From: Alnus glutinosa
Lineage: Eukaryota; Streptophyta; Magnoliopsida; Fagales; Betulaceae
Direction of reading: 5' to 3'
DNA length: 64,000 bases
Assembly (NCBI RefSeq): GCF_958979055.1
Contig: NC_084889.1
Span: forward strand, 8,487,761 to 8,551,760
Every line of letters begins with the position of its first letter. Positions within the stretch are counted from its first letter, which is position 1. Of this stretch, positions 11,266 through 23,491 are shown piece by piece. The notes beneath the pieces are model-generated. The model had not been told where the DNA came from. It saw only the letters and a program-made list of their open reading frames with translations, and made no database searches. The position numbers and the translations under genes were made by a program.

Positions 11266-11479
11266 CCAATAGAGGAGAGAGAGCAATTAAAAGAAAAAAT
11301 ACGTGAGAATATTTCTTTTTTTTTTTTTAATAGGAATAAAATATGATATAAATTAAGTAAAAAGAAGTTTGAATTCTTTTTATGAAAAAGTGAAAAAGTT
11401 TTGTTTTGTAGTGGAATTTGTTATTTGAATAGCAATAAAAAATAATTGATGTGAAATAAAAAGTGAAAAATGAAGAAGG

Positions 11480-11514
<35 letters not shown>

Positions 11515-14500
11515 GAGGGGGGAGGGGAGGGGGTTTATCAAACAAGGCATAATGCTTGCCTAAAAGTAGCCAATCAAAAAGCAAAATACTTGCTTTAGAT
11601 AAGAAGAAGAAAAGATGTTGGACGCAATTTTTGTCTCATATTAATTAAAAGAAATTAAATGTTTGATTTTCATCTATTGTATATCTCTATACAAGAGATG
11701 GGTAAATCTATCCGGACCACACGTGGGTTCTAAATATTCAATAATGAATTCGCAAAAGAAATAGCCTAAAGATGAACGTGTAATACCTTTCTAATCTAAA
11801 TATACACAACATGAAGATTTGATAGAATCTGCTCAAGCATAAGCGGAAAGAATTAAGTATAACACATATCGTCATATCCTCTAATCGAATAAAACCAGGA
11901 GTTGATTGAGTTCAATTCCCTGACCTGACAATAATTGAATTTTATGTCCAACATGCATGAGATATTGAGATGAGAGGAAGCTTATTCCATACCCTCCCCC
12001 ACCACAACATTGTGCATTTCTCATTGGTTGGTTAAGGAACGTCCGTACACGTCCACTCCTTATCTTTTCCCTTTTCTTTTTTTTTTTAATTTTTTTTTTA
12101 ATCTTTATTTTTTCATTGGCTACCCAAACATCATTTCACTTTCTACGTACCAGTAGATACATTGATAAGGATCGTTTCCCAAATTTACTCTGTATTTAAA
12201 GATTCCCTCTTATTGCGGTCCTTGCTTTTGCTATCAAATAAGAGTAGACCACCCCCCTTTTCCCCATTAATAAGGGAAGAAAAAAAAAGGGGACCATTTT
12301 GGGATGGTCTAGAGCACACGTCACAAATGAGGCGTGGTCAATAAAAAAAAGAAAAAACTACAGCATAATTTATTTATTTTTAATTTTTTGTAATTATTTA
12401 AATTTAATATCAAATTTTCAAGAAAAAAAAAAAGAGTCAAATTAAATCTTAACTATTAAAAAAAACTTTCTTTTTGTATGAGGGAGGCAGAGAGCTTTTA
12501 AGAATCGCAATCTCATAATTGTCTCACATTCAAACTATCTCGTCTTATGTTTTAATTAAATGGGTTGCTTCTCATTTTATTTTTAAAGGCATTATTAGAA
12601 TCTCCAATTCTTTTTTATATTCGGATCAATAGCAGATTTTTTTTTTTCATTATAACCTTCTTCTCTACTCAATTAAAAAAAGAAAGAAAGAGAAAAAATA
12701 CCACCTTAATTGAAAGTCAAACCATAAAAAAGAGGCACAGAAACAAAGGAAAAATAGTTGGTCTTATTTAAAAAATTAGAAGGAACCAATTGACACAACT
12801 TTTAGTGAGGTGGGAGTTGCGATGATAAGGATTCGAAATAAAAATTACAGATTTGGTCTAATTTATACGATAACCGGCGCGTTTACCTGAATTTGTCATC
12901 TAATAGCGGGCTTCTTCGGCGTGTATCTCAAGCCAAAGTGGGGCATGCACCTTCGCTATTCTTGTCACACGTGTTAGACTACATCAAAAGATCAAGAATT
13001 TAAGTTATATGCATTCGAATACTATCATTTATTCACAGTTTAAAATTATGACATGACTTAGCCACAGTTAAAGACTGTGACATAGTCACCGTTACTGAAT
13101 TGTAGTTGGATGTGATGTCTTTTTTTCCCTTTTTATTCTCTTGCTTCCTATTCTCTCAAAGATCACCCTGCGAATTTGGGCATTGATCGGAGTGTCCTCT
13201 ACCGGCATCCTCAGCGAGCCACACGTGCTAGATATTCTTTGATTGGACTATCGGTGTGCAGTCAACTATATCAACACCTATCAAAGATAGCTGGTCAAAA
13301 GATTTGGAACCAATTAAATACAGCTCAACATGGTTATATACCATGCTAATTTTACATGTTATTATATCATATTAATTAAATATGTCAATATCAGGGGAAA
13401 AGAAAAAATCGGTCAAGATACTGCAATTTGAGTATATATTTATTATACGAGAATAATGTTATATTGAGGATAAAATTATTTATTAAGAGACAAGAGGGAG
13501 AGGTATAGCCGTATAGGAAGACAAACAACAGATTTTTTTATTTTTATTTTTTTTTCTTTTTTTAGGAAGAAAAAAAGTCTCCAACACGAAGCATCTTGTT
13601 GAGACAGTTTTCAGTATTGTGACACAAGTTTTTGTAAAATCTTTCATTCTCTCCCTGTAAAATAACAAATATCAAAGAACCTCACTGGGATGCCAACCAG
13701 ACCCATTCCGATGTCTAAGTAGGTCAGTCTTTTTGAGAAGAATTCATATTAAGTCTATATAATAATAAAATTATCTAAAGAATATCGGGTGGTTAATTTG
13801 CCCCTATTTATAAATGAAATTTCAACCGTTCACTCCAAATAAGGTGAAAAATGATTTCTTGATTCTGAGGTTGAAATCTCATTTTCTTTTTTTCTTTTTA
13901 TAAGAAAAAAGAAAAAAAAGAAAAAAAAGTCTCCAATACGAAGCACCTTATATTCATTAAAGAAGGCTTACCACATTCATTCAAGTAAGCTATATTCCAC
14001 AACCTGTAGGAGAAGAGAGAAGTTTTATAATACCAATCTTCTCTATAAACATCAACATGCAACAGCTTGATCGAAAGCCAAATGGCAACTATCATAACAA
14101 GAAAGACAATTAACTAAAAGAGCATCATTTTTTAAAATGACAGTTTTTTTCTAAAATAGATAGAAAAAAAATTCATTCATTAATTCAATATATTAAACAT
14201 AGAGAAAATTGCATCATTAATATATGTGGTTAGCTTAAATTACAGATTGTTTCATATGGTATTAAAATTAATTCACAAATTATTGTGGTTAGCTTAATTT
14301 ACAAATCGCTCATTAAAGTCAAATTCTTTTAAAAAATAAGATGGTGACATATATCAATTATAATATATATATAACTTAAAAAAATTATTACTTTTTTAAA
14401 AATGTTAATATATTTATATTGCTGGCTCCGAGAAGGATTTGAGAGAATAATACCTGCTGTGAAGAAGCACCCTTGCATCTATAAAAGCATGCAATGGTAA

Positions 14501-15373
14501 TGGGTTCTGCTTCTACAAGATCGATCCAATCATATGGGAGTCCCAACCCCATTTGGACCACTTTCGGCCGCAACCCCAACGTTAACCCCCATGTTAAAGT
14601 TCCACCATAGTCAGCCAAGCAAGACCGCCATTGTAGCTAGCTGTTAGCCAAAAAACTGACACAGGTTCTTCTTAAAGAGCAACACCTGTTGACTGAGTCA
14701 GCCATGTACGAAACCAGTGACCACCCACAGAGATCGAAACTGTGGAATATATGTTGCTTAGAAGAAGCCGATAAAACACCAATTCCAAGCTCCCTAATTA
14801 ACCTCTTACCAAATCAAAATTATAATAGTAATCGGTTCCCTCACCGATGACGTACGTACACAGCTGACGGATAGATCGTCTACAGAGAAACCATTACGGC
14901 CGGCCTCATACTCGTGAAGAGTGTATTATGTATATATACACCCGTTTTGGATTAAGGTAGTCTGACAGACCTCCGACATGCCGAAGAAGATTGAATTGCA
15001 CGAGCAACTTAACATTCATGCACGGCTGCACTGTGCACTACATGATAATAATAATAATGATAAATCTTCTGATTTTTTGTTTTACAATTTCCGATCTTAT
15101 CTTCATTATATCATTAGCCCATCATTAAACTTGAAATGAAATGCTTTCATCCCTCTAATATTGGTAATACTAATAATGCTGTCACAATTTTTTCTTTTTT
15201 TCCTGACCGTGCTAGAAAAGATTCTTTAAATTCAATCTATTAAATATATAGATTCTTATAAATATATGCTTCAATCTAATAAACTTACCCAATTTAAAGG
15301 AAAGTTTTATCCAATTTATTTATTGCCTATATATATATATCATATTATATGGCACGTTAATATGATGATCTAT
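10200..15373. other. AT-rich spacer of about 5.2 kb, no supported gene
   Basis: Contents: GC-richer unrecognised sequence at 10560-10760, possibly an old LTR piece; the left end of a GAGCATCTCC-type MITE at about 11105; long A/T runs at 11235-11265, 11320 and 11480-11508; two short related segments at 13560-13620 and 13905-13960 sharing the motif GTCTCCAA.ACGAAGCA after a poly-A/T tract; and unrecognised moderately GC-rich DNA at 14400-14960. None of the open frames here shows a recognisable domain. Confidence 0.5.
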
Positions 15374-15613
15374 GTTGGTACAATTTTCGATATGGTGTGA
15401 CAACTCGCTCTACAAAATTCTTCAGGTTCCACGTTCGCTGTAAAACTGATAAAGTTAAGAGAACACTCCAGGGGTTAGCCGACGTTCCTCCTCCGATGTC
15501 TAAGTCAGTGTCTGAGTGTATAATGTATTCAAGCGTAATAATATCAGTCTTCTGTTCATACATGAGGTCTAGGCCTATTTATAGGCTGAGTGATAAGTAC
15601 CTTTATTGCTTTA

Positions 15614-15955
15614 GGCCTCGTTTGGTTTGCGGAATGTCTATTCCATTAGGAAAAGGAATAACTATTCATGAGAATAGATGAAGGTGGAATGGAATAACTA
15701 TTCCTATTCTTTTGTTTGGTTGTAACGGTGGAATAGAACATTGCATATGTATTCTTTTGTTTGGTACAATGCAATACATTGGTGAATGGAATCATATTAT
15801 AATCAAATTTTCTAAAATACCCTTATAATACAAATATAATTTATATTCTTTAGGACATTTTTTTTTCTTTATTTAAGAAACATAAACAATCATACTATGA
15901 CCTTTTTTGTTTTTTTTTTTCATATGCAATTACGCTACAAAATGATTTATAAGGA

Positions 15956-15986
<31 letters not shown>

Positions 15987-16352
15987 CATACATAATCATC
16001 ATATCACCATCATAAAAAAAATAAAAAAATAGATCATCTGCAAAGCCCTTTTTATTTTATTCTTTTTTATTTGTTTTCCAGCAACAAACATTCATTCTTT
16101 GCTTACAAAGTAAAATGATTTATAAGAGAAAAAAAAAAAAAAAAAAAAAAAAAAAATAATCATCATAAAAAAATAAATCATCTACAAAGCCATTTTTATT
16201 TTATTATTTTTTATTTGTTTTTCAGTAACAAACATTCGTTCTTTGCTTACAAGTTTTTCTCAAACTTCCGCAAGGCAATTGGAGTCCCCCCGATATTAAG
16301 AGGTACTCGTTTTGCTACGTCTAAGTGCATTCTGTAGGCTAAATCATAGGAG

Positions 16353-16391
<39 letters not shown>

Positions 16392-16977
16392 CTACCCCAC
16401 AACAATTTAAGTTGGGTTGAGAAACAGAGAGAAGTGGATGAGAATATAATTGCAGAGATGGAGAAAGATATTGATGGTGCGCTTGAGTGATGAATTTTTG
16501 AAATCAGAATTAAATTCTTATTTTGTTTGCGAATTTGAAATTTGACTTTTTAGAAAAAATTGAATAAAATATGATTTGTTTATAAAAAGTTGAATAAAAT
16601 ATAATTTGTTTTTTAAAAAGTTGAATAAAATATGATTTATTTCTGAAAAAAGTAGAATCAGAATTATATTTTATTGTCAAAATTTCGTATCAAAACACAC
16701 CATGAGTTGAGAAACAGAGAGAGAGAGGGGGATAAGAGACTTGGGTGTTGAGAAAGTTGGGGTTTTTGGGCAAAAGACGAATTTAATTTATTCCCATAGG
16801 AAAGGAATAGGTATTCCACTCCTTTTTTAGTGGAATACTTATTCCTCTTCGTAAGGGAATAGTTATTTCGTGGGAATAACTATTCCCTTAAATAATATAC
16901 AACCAAACAAAAGAATAGCTATTCCGTAGGAATAGCTATTCCTTTCAATGGGTCTAATCCGCAAACCAAACGAAGCC
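15614..16977. mobile_element. PIF/Harbinger-like non-autonomous element, 1,364 bp
   Basis: Ends are GGCCTCGTTTGGTTTGCGG and, inverted, GGCTTCGTTTGGTTTGCGG, with TTA duplications at 15611-15613 and 16978-16980. Subterminal regions are rich in GGAATAACTATTCC palindromes. The interior has an imperfect tandem doubling of period about 173 bp (15941-16113 and 16114-16252), long A runs and a nested element at 16475. No transposase is visible. Confidence 0.82.
16475..16702. mobile_element. Small TIR element nested in the Harbinger-like element
   Basis: Ends TGGTGCGCTTGAGTGATGAAT and, inverted, TGGTGTGTTTTGATACGAAAT, flanked by TGA on each side (16472-16474, 16703-16705). The interior contains three tandem copies of a unit like GTTGAATAAAATATGATTTG. 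Only 228 bp, non-coding. Confidence 0.6.
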
Positions 16978-17668
16978 TTAGTGTTTTGCTTCATTTCTCT
17001 CCCTTGAACTAAGAGCGCCCTCAAAGTCTAATCTTGACTCGAAATCCTCTCTTTTCCAAACCGAGGTTCTTTCCTTAACAGCCTCAAGGCAAGATTCACG
17101 GCAACAAATTTGGGATTAATGTCAATCTCATATTTCTAGAGACGAGGTGTGTTCTGAAATATCTAGGACCGCGTATAACAAATTCCCGGTCTGTTGTGCT
17201 AATCATGGGACAATACCTTCCTGGGGCTCTTGGATATCCGCTCTTGCGGGCTCATATCCAGTGGGCTTTGAGCCCAAATTTTCGCACCGGCTAATGTGAG
17301 CTTAGAGACTCGTGGTTCCCGACGTGGGTCGGGCCGAGTGGGATTACTCCTAACGGTCTATGTGTAATATTATTAATAGGACCTAGCTAGCAGCATTACA
17401 TACTGTGAATCCCAAATTAAACTACACACGCACGTACCATCACGAGTTTAGCATATTACTCTTACTGTAGATGAATAATCATATGCTCCTCAAAAGAAGG
17501 ATATTATCATCACAAGTTGCCCATATAAGCAAGGGAAGAAAATCCCTCGGACCCACCTAAAAGAAGGCAGAATATCTTAGATGTGTGTTTCGTGGGTCTC
17601 AAAGGTCGGGGTGGGTTTTATCTGTGGGGAGGAAAAAGGGATCACGATTGTCGTTCACATTGTACGTA

Positions 17669-17935
17669 AGAGCATCGATCTCTATTGGAATACTGAAAAT
17701 AACTATTTGAAAAAATATATTCTTATTTTAACTATTCATTTTTTTATATATCACACTCAACAGATTTTTTATTTTATTTAAATATTATTTTATATGAAAA
17801 AGAGTGAGGAAAAAAAAAATTTCTTTGTAGTGTGAATAATAAATAAATAAAAGAATCGAAAAATGGTTCATAATAATTAAATTTGACTATTATCATGAGC
17901 CATTTGCCTATTCTATTGGAGATGCTACTCTTGAA
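17669..17935. mobile_element. MITE of the GAGCATCTCC family in the RL copy 2 promoter
   Basis: The duplicated counterpart of 404-664. Its right end is better preserved here (TTGGAGATGCTACTC), which makes the inverted-repeat pairing with the left GAGCATCGATCTC clearer. Confidence 0.6.
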
Positions 17936-18296
17936 CGCATCAAATGTTAATAGGTAGACTAAAAAGAATTTTGGGATCTAATCCCCACCAGGCTGTAAAT
18001 TCTCAAGAAACTCCACTTGCTGGTTGATGATATTCATATAAGCGACAAGAAAAGAAGTTTGGAAAATTCAAAAGAGAGGCAGACGTCCTGGCTTTGGTTG
18101 AGAGGCGAATCACATCTTGTCGTAGCCCTAAAAAGGTATTCCCAACAACTTGCACGACCTCCCAACCCTCTCCGCCAGTTTATAAGAGGACCAAGCATGC
18201 CAATCTCTTCCCCATACCATCCCTTAACTGAGGAGCCCTTCACTTTGTCTCTTTAAGTTTCTTTCGCTTTCGTGGGTTCTTTTGTTTTAGCAGTAC

Positions 18297-18306
18297 TATA
18301 TATATA
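18297..18306 (+). promoter_or_regulatory. Probable TATA box of RL copy 2
   Basis: TATATATATA about 55 bases upstream of the ATG at 18362, conserved with copy 1 including its surroundings. Confidence 0.55.
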
Positions 18307-18361
18307 CACTTCATCTACGTACGTTAATCCATCGAGCTCGATCCTCCGCCTGAGAGCATTA

Positions 18362-18637
18362 ATGGCATCAAGCTTTTTCAGTTCTTCTCGCGGCTCCAAC
18401 TCCTCTTGGACGTCAAAGCAAAATAAGCAGTTTGAGAAGGCTCTGGCTTTGTATGACAAGGACACTCCAGACCGGTGGCAAAATGTGGCCAAGGCCGTCG
18501 GTGGGAAATCTGCCGAGGAAGTAAGAAGGCACTACGAGGTCCTTGTGCAGGACCTCATTAATATAGAATCTGGCCAAGTCCCGCTGCCCAATTACAAGGC
18601 CACTGCGGGGAGCAACGGCAGAGGATTCGACGATTAG
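18362..18637 (+). CDS. RL6: RADIALIS-like SANT/MYB protein, copy 2
   Basis: Paralogue of the gene at 1104, with the same SANT repeat (W16, W39, residues 15-66). It encodes 91 residues ending GRGFDD, with the stop TAG at 18635-18637 inside exon 1. Exon 1 continues five bases past the stop to the donor GTACG at 18643. The intron (18643-20535) therefore lies in the 3' UTR, unlike copy 1, where it interrupts the last codon. Relative to copy 1 there are four substitutions in the first 26 residues (L5F, T15S, P18S, E26K), while the rest of the SANT repeat is unchanged, which suggests both copies are under constraint. A further ATG 30 codons upstream (18272) is in frame but overlaps the TATA region, so 18362 is preferred. 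Confidence 0.9.
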   Translation: MASSFFSSSRGSNSSWTSKQNKQFEKALALYDKDTPDRWQNVAKAVGGKSAEEVRRHYEVLVQDLINIESGQVPLPNYKATAGSNGRGFDD

Positions 18638-18642
18638 CAGAG

Positions 18643-20535
18643 GTACGTATTTATGCACTGATCATTATATCTTTTTACCCATTACTACCACAATGCCATC
18701 TACCATGACATATATATACCTATGTTCACTGAATCTGAATTTTGATGGATTTATTGGACATTTTCTGGGGAACTTTTATTCCACCCACCATGTACGTTAA
18801 CACATTTTCATGTCTCAGAAAAACATCCAAAAGAGTAACAAGGATGATATCCCTTCATGCGTCAATCAAGCACGAACTAATTAAACCTCAGCCTTTAACA
18901 CCTTCTATAATATGACCAGAAAAAAGTATCTACTATGTCATTCTACCTACATGGATTATCACTGCATTACCACCCCACCAATGTCTGCATCAGCAATGAT
19001 ATTCCTGCACATCTCATTTTTAAAAATACTGTTGGATTTATAGCAGATTGATATTGCAAATAACCTGACAATTCTTCATTTTCATCCACAACCCTTTCCT
19101 TTTCAGGTACAGTTAACACTTGGGATGACTAAACACCGACCCTTTGCATGCCCCCAAGAAATATCTTAATAGTTTTTAGTTTTTGCTAATTTCGATTGCA
19201 ATTTTCTATTATGATCTGTATCCATACATATTCTTATTGAACTTGGTAAGAGAAGACCCACATGAAATCTAATCCTACCTGTTTTAGGCCACAACCACAT
19301 GCACATGGTCCTCTATTTTCGAGCTCAGCCCAAACCGACATAAATATTATTTAAAACTAGCCGTTTTTTATGTATGAGGATCATTCTATGACGCAAACAG
19401 TGATCCTTGGATCTAGCTCAAACTTTTGGCAGCCTTAATAGTATCTCAACCCAAAAATAAAAAATTATAATTGTCTTCTACTGTTAGGAAACGGCCGCCG
19501 TACTTTCTTTTTTTTTTAAGAAAATAAAATACTTAGTAGATTTTTAAATTTTATTTGGTATAAAATCTGTACCTACAAGTTTTATAAGCTTACACATGCC
19601 TCATGTGCCCGTAGAGGAGTTGCCTCCGTACTCCACGCGCCTTACATGCTGCCTACCACACGCTCTCTCACGCGCCACCTGAATTTTCGGTTGTCCATCC
19701 CATGGGCTAATACATGCCAAAGCCTACTTCCTTTTGCCTGCTATCCCAACCCTGTTCGGCCCAATTAGGAGCCCATGACCGAGCCCATGACCAATCTAGT
19801 CAGGAGCCCTTATTGACCAACTTCAGTGGCCTCTTTGGTGCCGTATCAACAACCGTCGACCCAATTATTTGGCCACTGCATCAATGCCGACAACTATGTT
19901 GATGTTAGGCCAACTATGTTGATGTTAGGCCAGCCCATCACAAACCATTGTCCAAGTCTGGCCCACCAACGGCTACCATCTTACCCCTATCCAACTGTCA
20001 GCCATCTTATGGCCCTAGCCCACCGCCTGGCCCCGTCATCTACCATCCGACCCAATCCATTGTTGGCCACTATTCGGCTCAAAGCAGAATTCCTAAAATC
20101 AAATTGTAACTCAATAATCTTAATTTTACTTAAATATTCAACGTATTGGGCCTCAGTTGCTAAAAGAGTTTGAGTCAACACATTATAGAAGTATTAAAGT
20201 ATTAATTATGTAATTAAATTCATCAATTTTTTATCTGTTTAAGCTTTTAAAATGAGTGATATTTAATCCAACGATCATTTTCATTAACTTTTTTTTTTTT
20301 TTTTTTTGAAATCATTACCTTCCTCTTATTTTTGTCCTTTTTGTAATTAACAAGAATATACGGAGGAAAAGATCCCCTTTGTCTGTCCTCCCCTTGTATT
20401 CCATAATTTCTTGGGAAAGAAAAAAAGGAAAGAAAATACCAACTTGGTATTTACAATTATATTTTCGATACTTTTTTCTATGAATTAACTAATGCTGATT
20501 TTTCTTTTTTATATTGTTTAATTTTCCCTCAGCAG
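18643..20535 (+). other. 3'-UTR intron of RL copy 2
   Basis: The donor GTACG and acceptor CCCTCAGCAG correspond exactly to copy 1. It contains the same GGCCCA-rich block and a local doubling of CAACTATGTTGATGTTAGGC near 19891-19930 that copy 1 lacks. Confidence 0.7.
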
Positions 20536-21045
20536 GCTGATGAAGAATCTAAGGCTCTAATGAAGCCAAAGCATAACTCATGTGGATGTGGTCGATCATA
20601 AGATCTGTAAAAAGTACGTGGATGTGCCATTAGCAGTAGATGCCTAAAAAAAAAATGTATTTACGTCCTGATCATCAATAAACTTGCACCTATGGTAAGG
20701 GATTGTCTAATTTGAAGAAATATTGTGATTGTCTCTAAATGCTTCCTCTACATCGAATGTTCAAGCAATAAAGCAACTAAATAATCAGATCACATGGAAA
20801 TCTATGGGAATAAAGACAATCAATATATTGAATAATAATCAAATTAGAAGAATACAAGTGCAACCAAATGCACAAATATATCATAATTCAACTGAAAATT
20901 TGGCATCGTGACTTTATATCGTTCGTTCACTGACCTTTCAAAGTGTTAGAAAAAGTAAACAAAAGCAAAAAAATGAAATGCTCATAAGGCGCGTTACAAC
21001 GTCACTTTCCTTAAAAAATTATTTGATCCCACCATAAAAGTATGC

Positions 21046-21636
21046 CAATGTTGAATACGACTCGTGAACTTGATTATAACTCGATAAAAAAAAGTTAGTA
21101 CGTTTGGTTTGAGTTTAATGCTTGTGTGTAGGTTAAGTTCGAGTTGAATCAGTTGATGTACCCAACTCAAAATTGACCTATAAATATAATTACATGCTTG
21201 TGTTGATAGAGTAATTAATTGTAAATGAACAAGTTTGTTCGATAACTTGTTCGTATAAACTCAACTCGAATTCCCGACACAATACTAAGTTAGGACTTGC
21301 ATTTGTTTATGAGCAATAAAAACCCATACAAATCCTGCATCTGCCACCAATTGAACCGTGTGTTCCAAGCCCAATGACACCTATATATATACACGTACAT
21401 GACCATATATAATTGATGAACCATTCGCAACATTCGACACGACACGAGCCATGTACTGCTGCCTCAAATTTTTCCCCGCGATTGAAGCCATTCGCAGTGA
21501 ATTCCCTGCCTTGTTCTTTCGTATTCCTCGGCTCCTAACTATAACCACTAAAGACCCGACCAGAAAAAATAAAATAAAATAAAATCTGACCACTAAAAGC
21601 CCAGCGGTTTGCCACATTAATAGCTCAGCCTAGCAC
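21046..21636. other. Spacer / upstream region of the secreted-peptide gene
   Basis: 21060-21300 has GAGTTCGAGTTGA and AACTCGAACTCG-like words, a dispersed repeat also seen near 28320, 28680, 29180 and 58970. 21340-21630 is single-copy-looking promoter sequence with no recognised gene. Confidence 0.5.
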
Positions 21637-21644
21637 TATATAAA
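21637..21644 (+). promoter_or_regulatory. TATA box of the secreted-peptide gene
   Basis: TATATAAA, 107 bases upstream of the ATG at 21751, leaving a leader of about 75 bases. This is a strong match to the plant consensus. Confidence 0.65.
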
Positions 21645-21750
21645 CAAGCACAATTTCAATCAGAATACAAGCGTTAATCAGTTACAGTCGTCTTCCACTT
21701 TCTCATAACAAGTTCAGATTTTGGTTCATTGGTTTGAAGGAAAAGAAGAG

Positions 21751-22124
21751 ATGGCAAACAGAGTGGAACTCGTTTTGGTAATCTCTTTGGTGCTTGTTTT
21801 ATCGATCAGCTCGGCATTGGGGGCAGAAAGCCCAGCGCCAAGTGCAATGCAGCAAGCAGGCAATGCTGCCTCAGGCGCGGTAGAGAAGGGCAAGGAGAAT
21901 GTTAAGAACGCCGGCGAATCATGGGGTCAATGGTTAACAGATAAATGGGAGTGAGTTTCTGCTTTTTTTAATTATTCAGTTTTTCCCTATTCATTTTCAT
22001 AGGCAATTATTACGCGCTGCTGAGTTGCTTTGATTCTCTTTTTGTTTCCAGGAACCTTGGCTCTAACCATGGAGATTCATATTCACCTCAATACGCACCA
22101 GCAGGGGCACCCATGGCGGCTTAG
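21751..22124 (+). CDS. Small secreted LEA-like / AGP-like peptide (2 exons)
   Basis: Exons 21751-21950 and 22052-22124 join in frame (GA|G codon) to give 90 residues. Residues 1-24 are a clear signal peptide (MANRVELVLVISLVLVLSISS then ALG before AES). The mature part starts with a short Ala/Pro-rich stretch (AESPAPSA) as in arabinogalactan peptides. It continues with an amphipathic, lysine- and alanine-rich segment (AGNAASGAVEKGKENVKNAG) resembling the 11-mer-like repeats of group-3/4 LEA proteins, then a Trp-containing WGQWLTDKW motif and a Pro/Ala tail. The predicted destination is the secretory pathway or cell wall. AATAAA signals occur at 22305 and 22319. The family was not identified with certainty. 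The splice sites, signal peptide and TATA box support a real gene. Confidence 0.8.
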
Positions 22125-22324
22125 AATTTGGAGAGTTACAGCACTACTCCAGTTAGTTAATAATACTTTTAACAATATTTTTTATTCCAAGTAAAGCTCC
22201 TCTCTTCTAGAGGTGCTTTTTCGGAGAGGAAGTTGTATGATTGAGAGAGAAACTTGCTTAGCTACAGGCTAACTCTGTATGCAATGTTGTAATGGCCGGT
22301 TGATAATAAATTCCATCAAATAAA

Positions 22325-22709
22325 TGTTATTCATTCCACAAACATCGTTAATCATGGGGTACAAGGAAAGTCTGCTGCATTGTGAGCAAGCCCGAATAAA
22401 ACTGTTCATACTAAATTTTATTTTATATCATTTAATGATGTATATGGTGTTATTTCATTTAAAATTTTTAAATAGGCCTATATATATATATTTTGTATGC
22501 ATCATAACATGGTTCTCGAGGATCCTATTCCATAAAAGTAAATCCATGGGGTAATATTCCAAATTTCTTGGAATTAGGATCCCTACCTGAAAGTTGCTGA
22601 ATTGCAGTTCTACTCACAAATACAAGGTTGCAAAGCCTACCTACTCCAAACAGCCTGAAGTGTAAAATCCACTTGTCCCATACTCCACAGCTTCTCGATC
22701 TCTTTGAAC
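22325..22709. other. Spacer, nothing recognised
   Basis: Moderately AT-rich single-copy-looking sequence after the poly(A) signals of the peptide gene. The open frame at 22324-22554 is AT-rich and unsupported. Confidence 0.5.
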
Positions 22710-22731
22710 TAGGGGTTGAAAATTCATTTCC

Positions 22732-22737
<6 letters not shown>

Positions 22738-22787
<50 letters not shown>
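22738..22787. repeat. (TA)n microsatellite
   Basis: About 25 uninterrupted TA units. Confidence 0.95.
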
Positions 22788-22790
<3 letters not shown>

Positions 22791-22934
22791 GACCTTTAAG
22801 TTTTGTTTAGGTTTTTCTCACCATCATCTCAAAGGTACACCTCATTTACTTCATTTTTTCTTTTTCTTTTGATAATCTAAATCTCGATTATTTTATGAGA
22901 TAATGATCATCTATGACAGATAATTGTGAATTGT

Positions 22935-23491
22935 GTAACAAGGGTGAAAATGTAGGCAAATAATAACCGCCTACATTCGCTATCCACTCTCTGCATATGC
23001 AGATACGGTTTTAGGGTATGCAAATTCGGTTAATAACCACATCTACATTTTCTTTATATATATGATTAAATTTACTAAAACGATGTCGTTTTGGATTTAA
23101 AAAGTTTTTTATTTTTATGTTATGTTAGGTTTTTTTCACTATCCTCTTAAAGTCATACATCATTACATTTACTTTTTTTCTTTTCTTTGAGTAATCCAAA
23201 TCTCGATTACTTCTCTATAAAACAATGACCCTTTATGGCTAATAATCATGAATTTTGTAACAAGTAAAATCTTAATTTATTTAAGTTTGCATACAATAAT
23301 AACCGCATTATTTAAGTTTGAATATAGATTTTGATAGTAATCTGAAATGGTCAGTACTGTATATGTGGATAATGGATAATAATTGCATTAACTATGTAAA
23401 TGCGAATACCTAAAAGTAATAGCCGCATTATACAGATGCAGATATTACTAATAACCGCATCCACATCCCCATTTTCACCCCTAGTAACAAG
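22935..23491. mobile_element. hAT-like MITE (inner copy) with perfect 8-bp target duplication
   Basis: The inner element is 22943-23483, flanked by GTAACAAG at 22935-22942 and 23484-23491. The right end is the complement of TAGGGGTGAAAATGGGG. The left end reads GGTGAAAATG, apparently having lost the first bases of TAGGGGTG. An 8-bp duplication with TAGGGGTG termini is characteristic of hAT elements. Confidence 0.8.

Larger units (their letters stand above)
15374..17141 (-). mobile_element. LTR remnant (minus strand), split by a TIR element
   Basis: On the minus strand the right-hand part starts TGTTATACGCGGTCC (near 17141). The left-hand part contains a CCTATAAATAGGCC TATA region (15577-15588), a GACATCGGAGGAGG..CGGCTAACCCC stretch resembling gypsy-type LTRs, and the terminus ..GTACCAACA at 15374. 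The two parts are separated by the element at 15614-16977. No matching target duplication was found, so the outer limits are uncertain. Confidence 0.45.
17266..21045 (+). repeat. Segmental duplication, copy 2 (RADIALIS-like gene)
   Basis: Direct repeat of 83-3846. The left junction keeps an intact GGGCTTTGAGCCC where copy 1 is interrupted by the 5S-containing LTR end, so copy 2 preserves the empty site. Similarity ends at 21045, after which the sequence is unrelated to that following copy 1. Confidence 0.93.
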
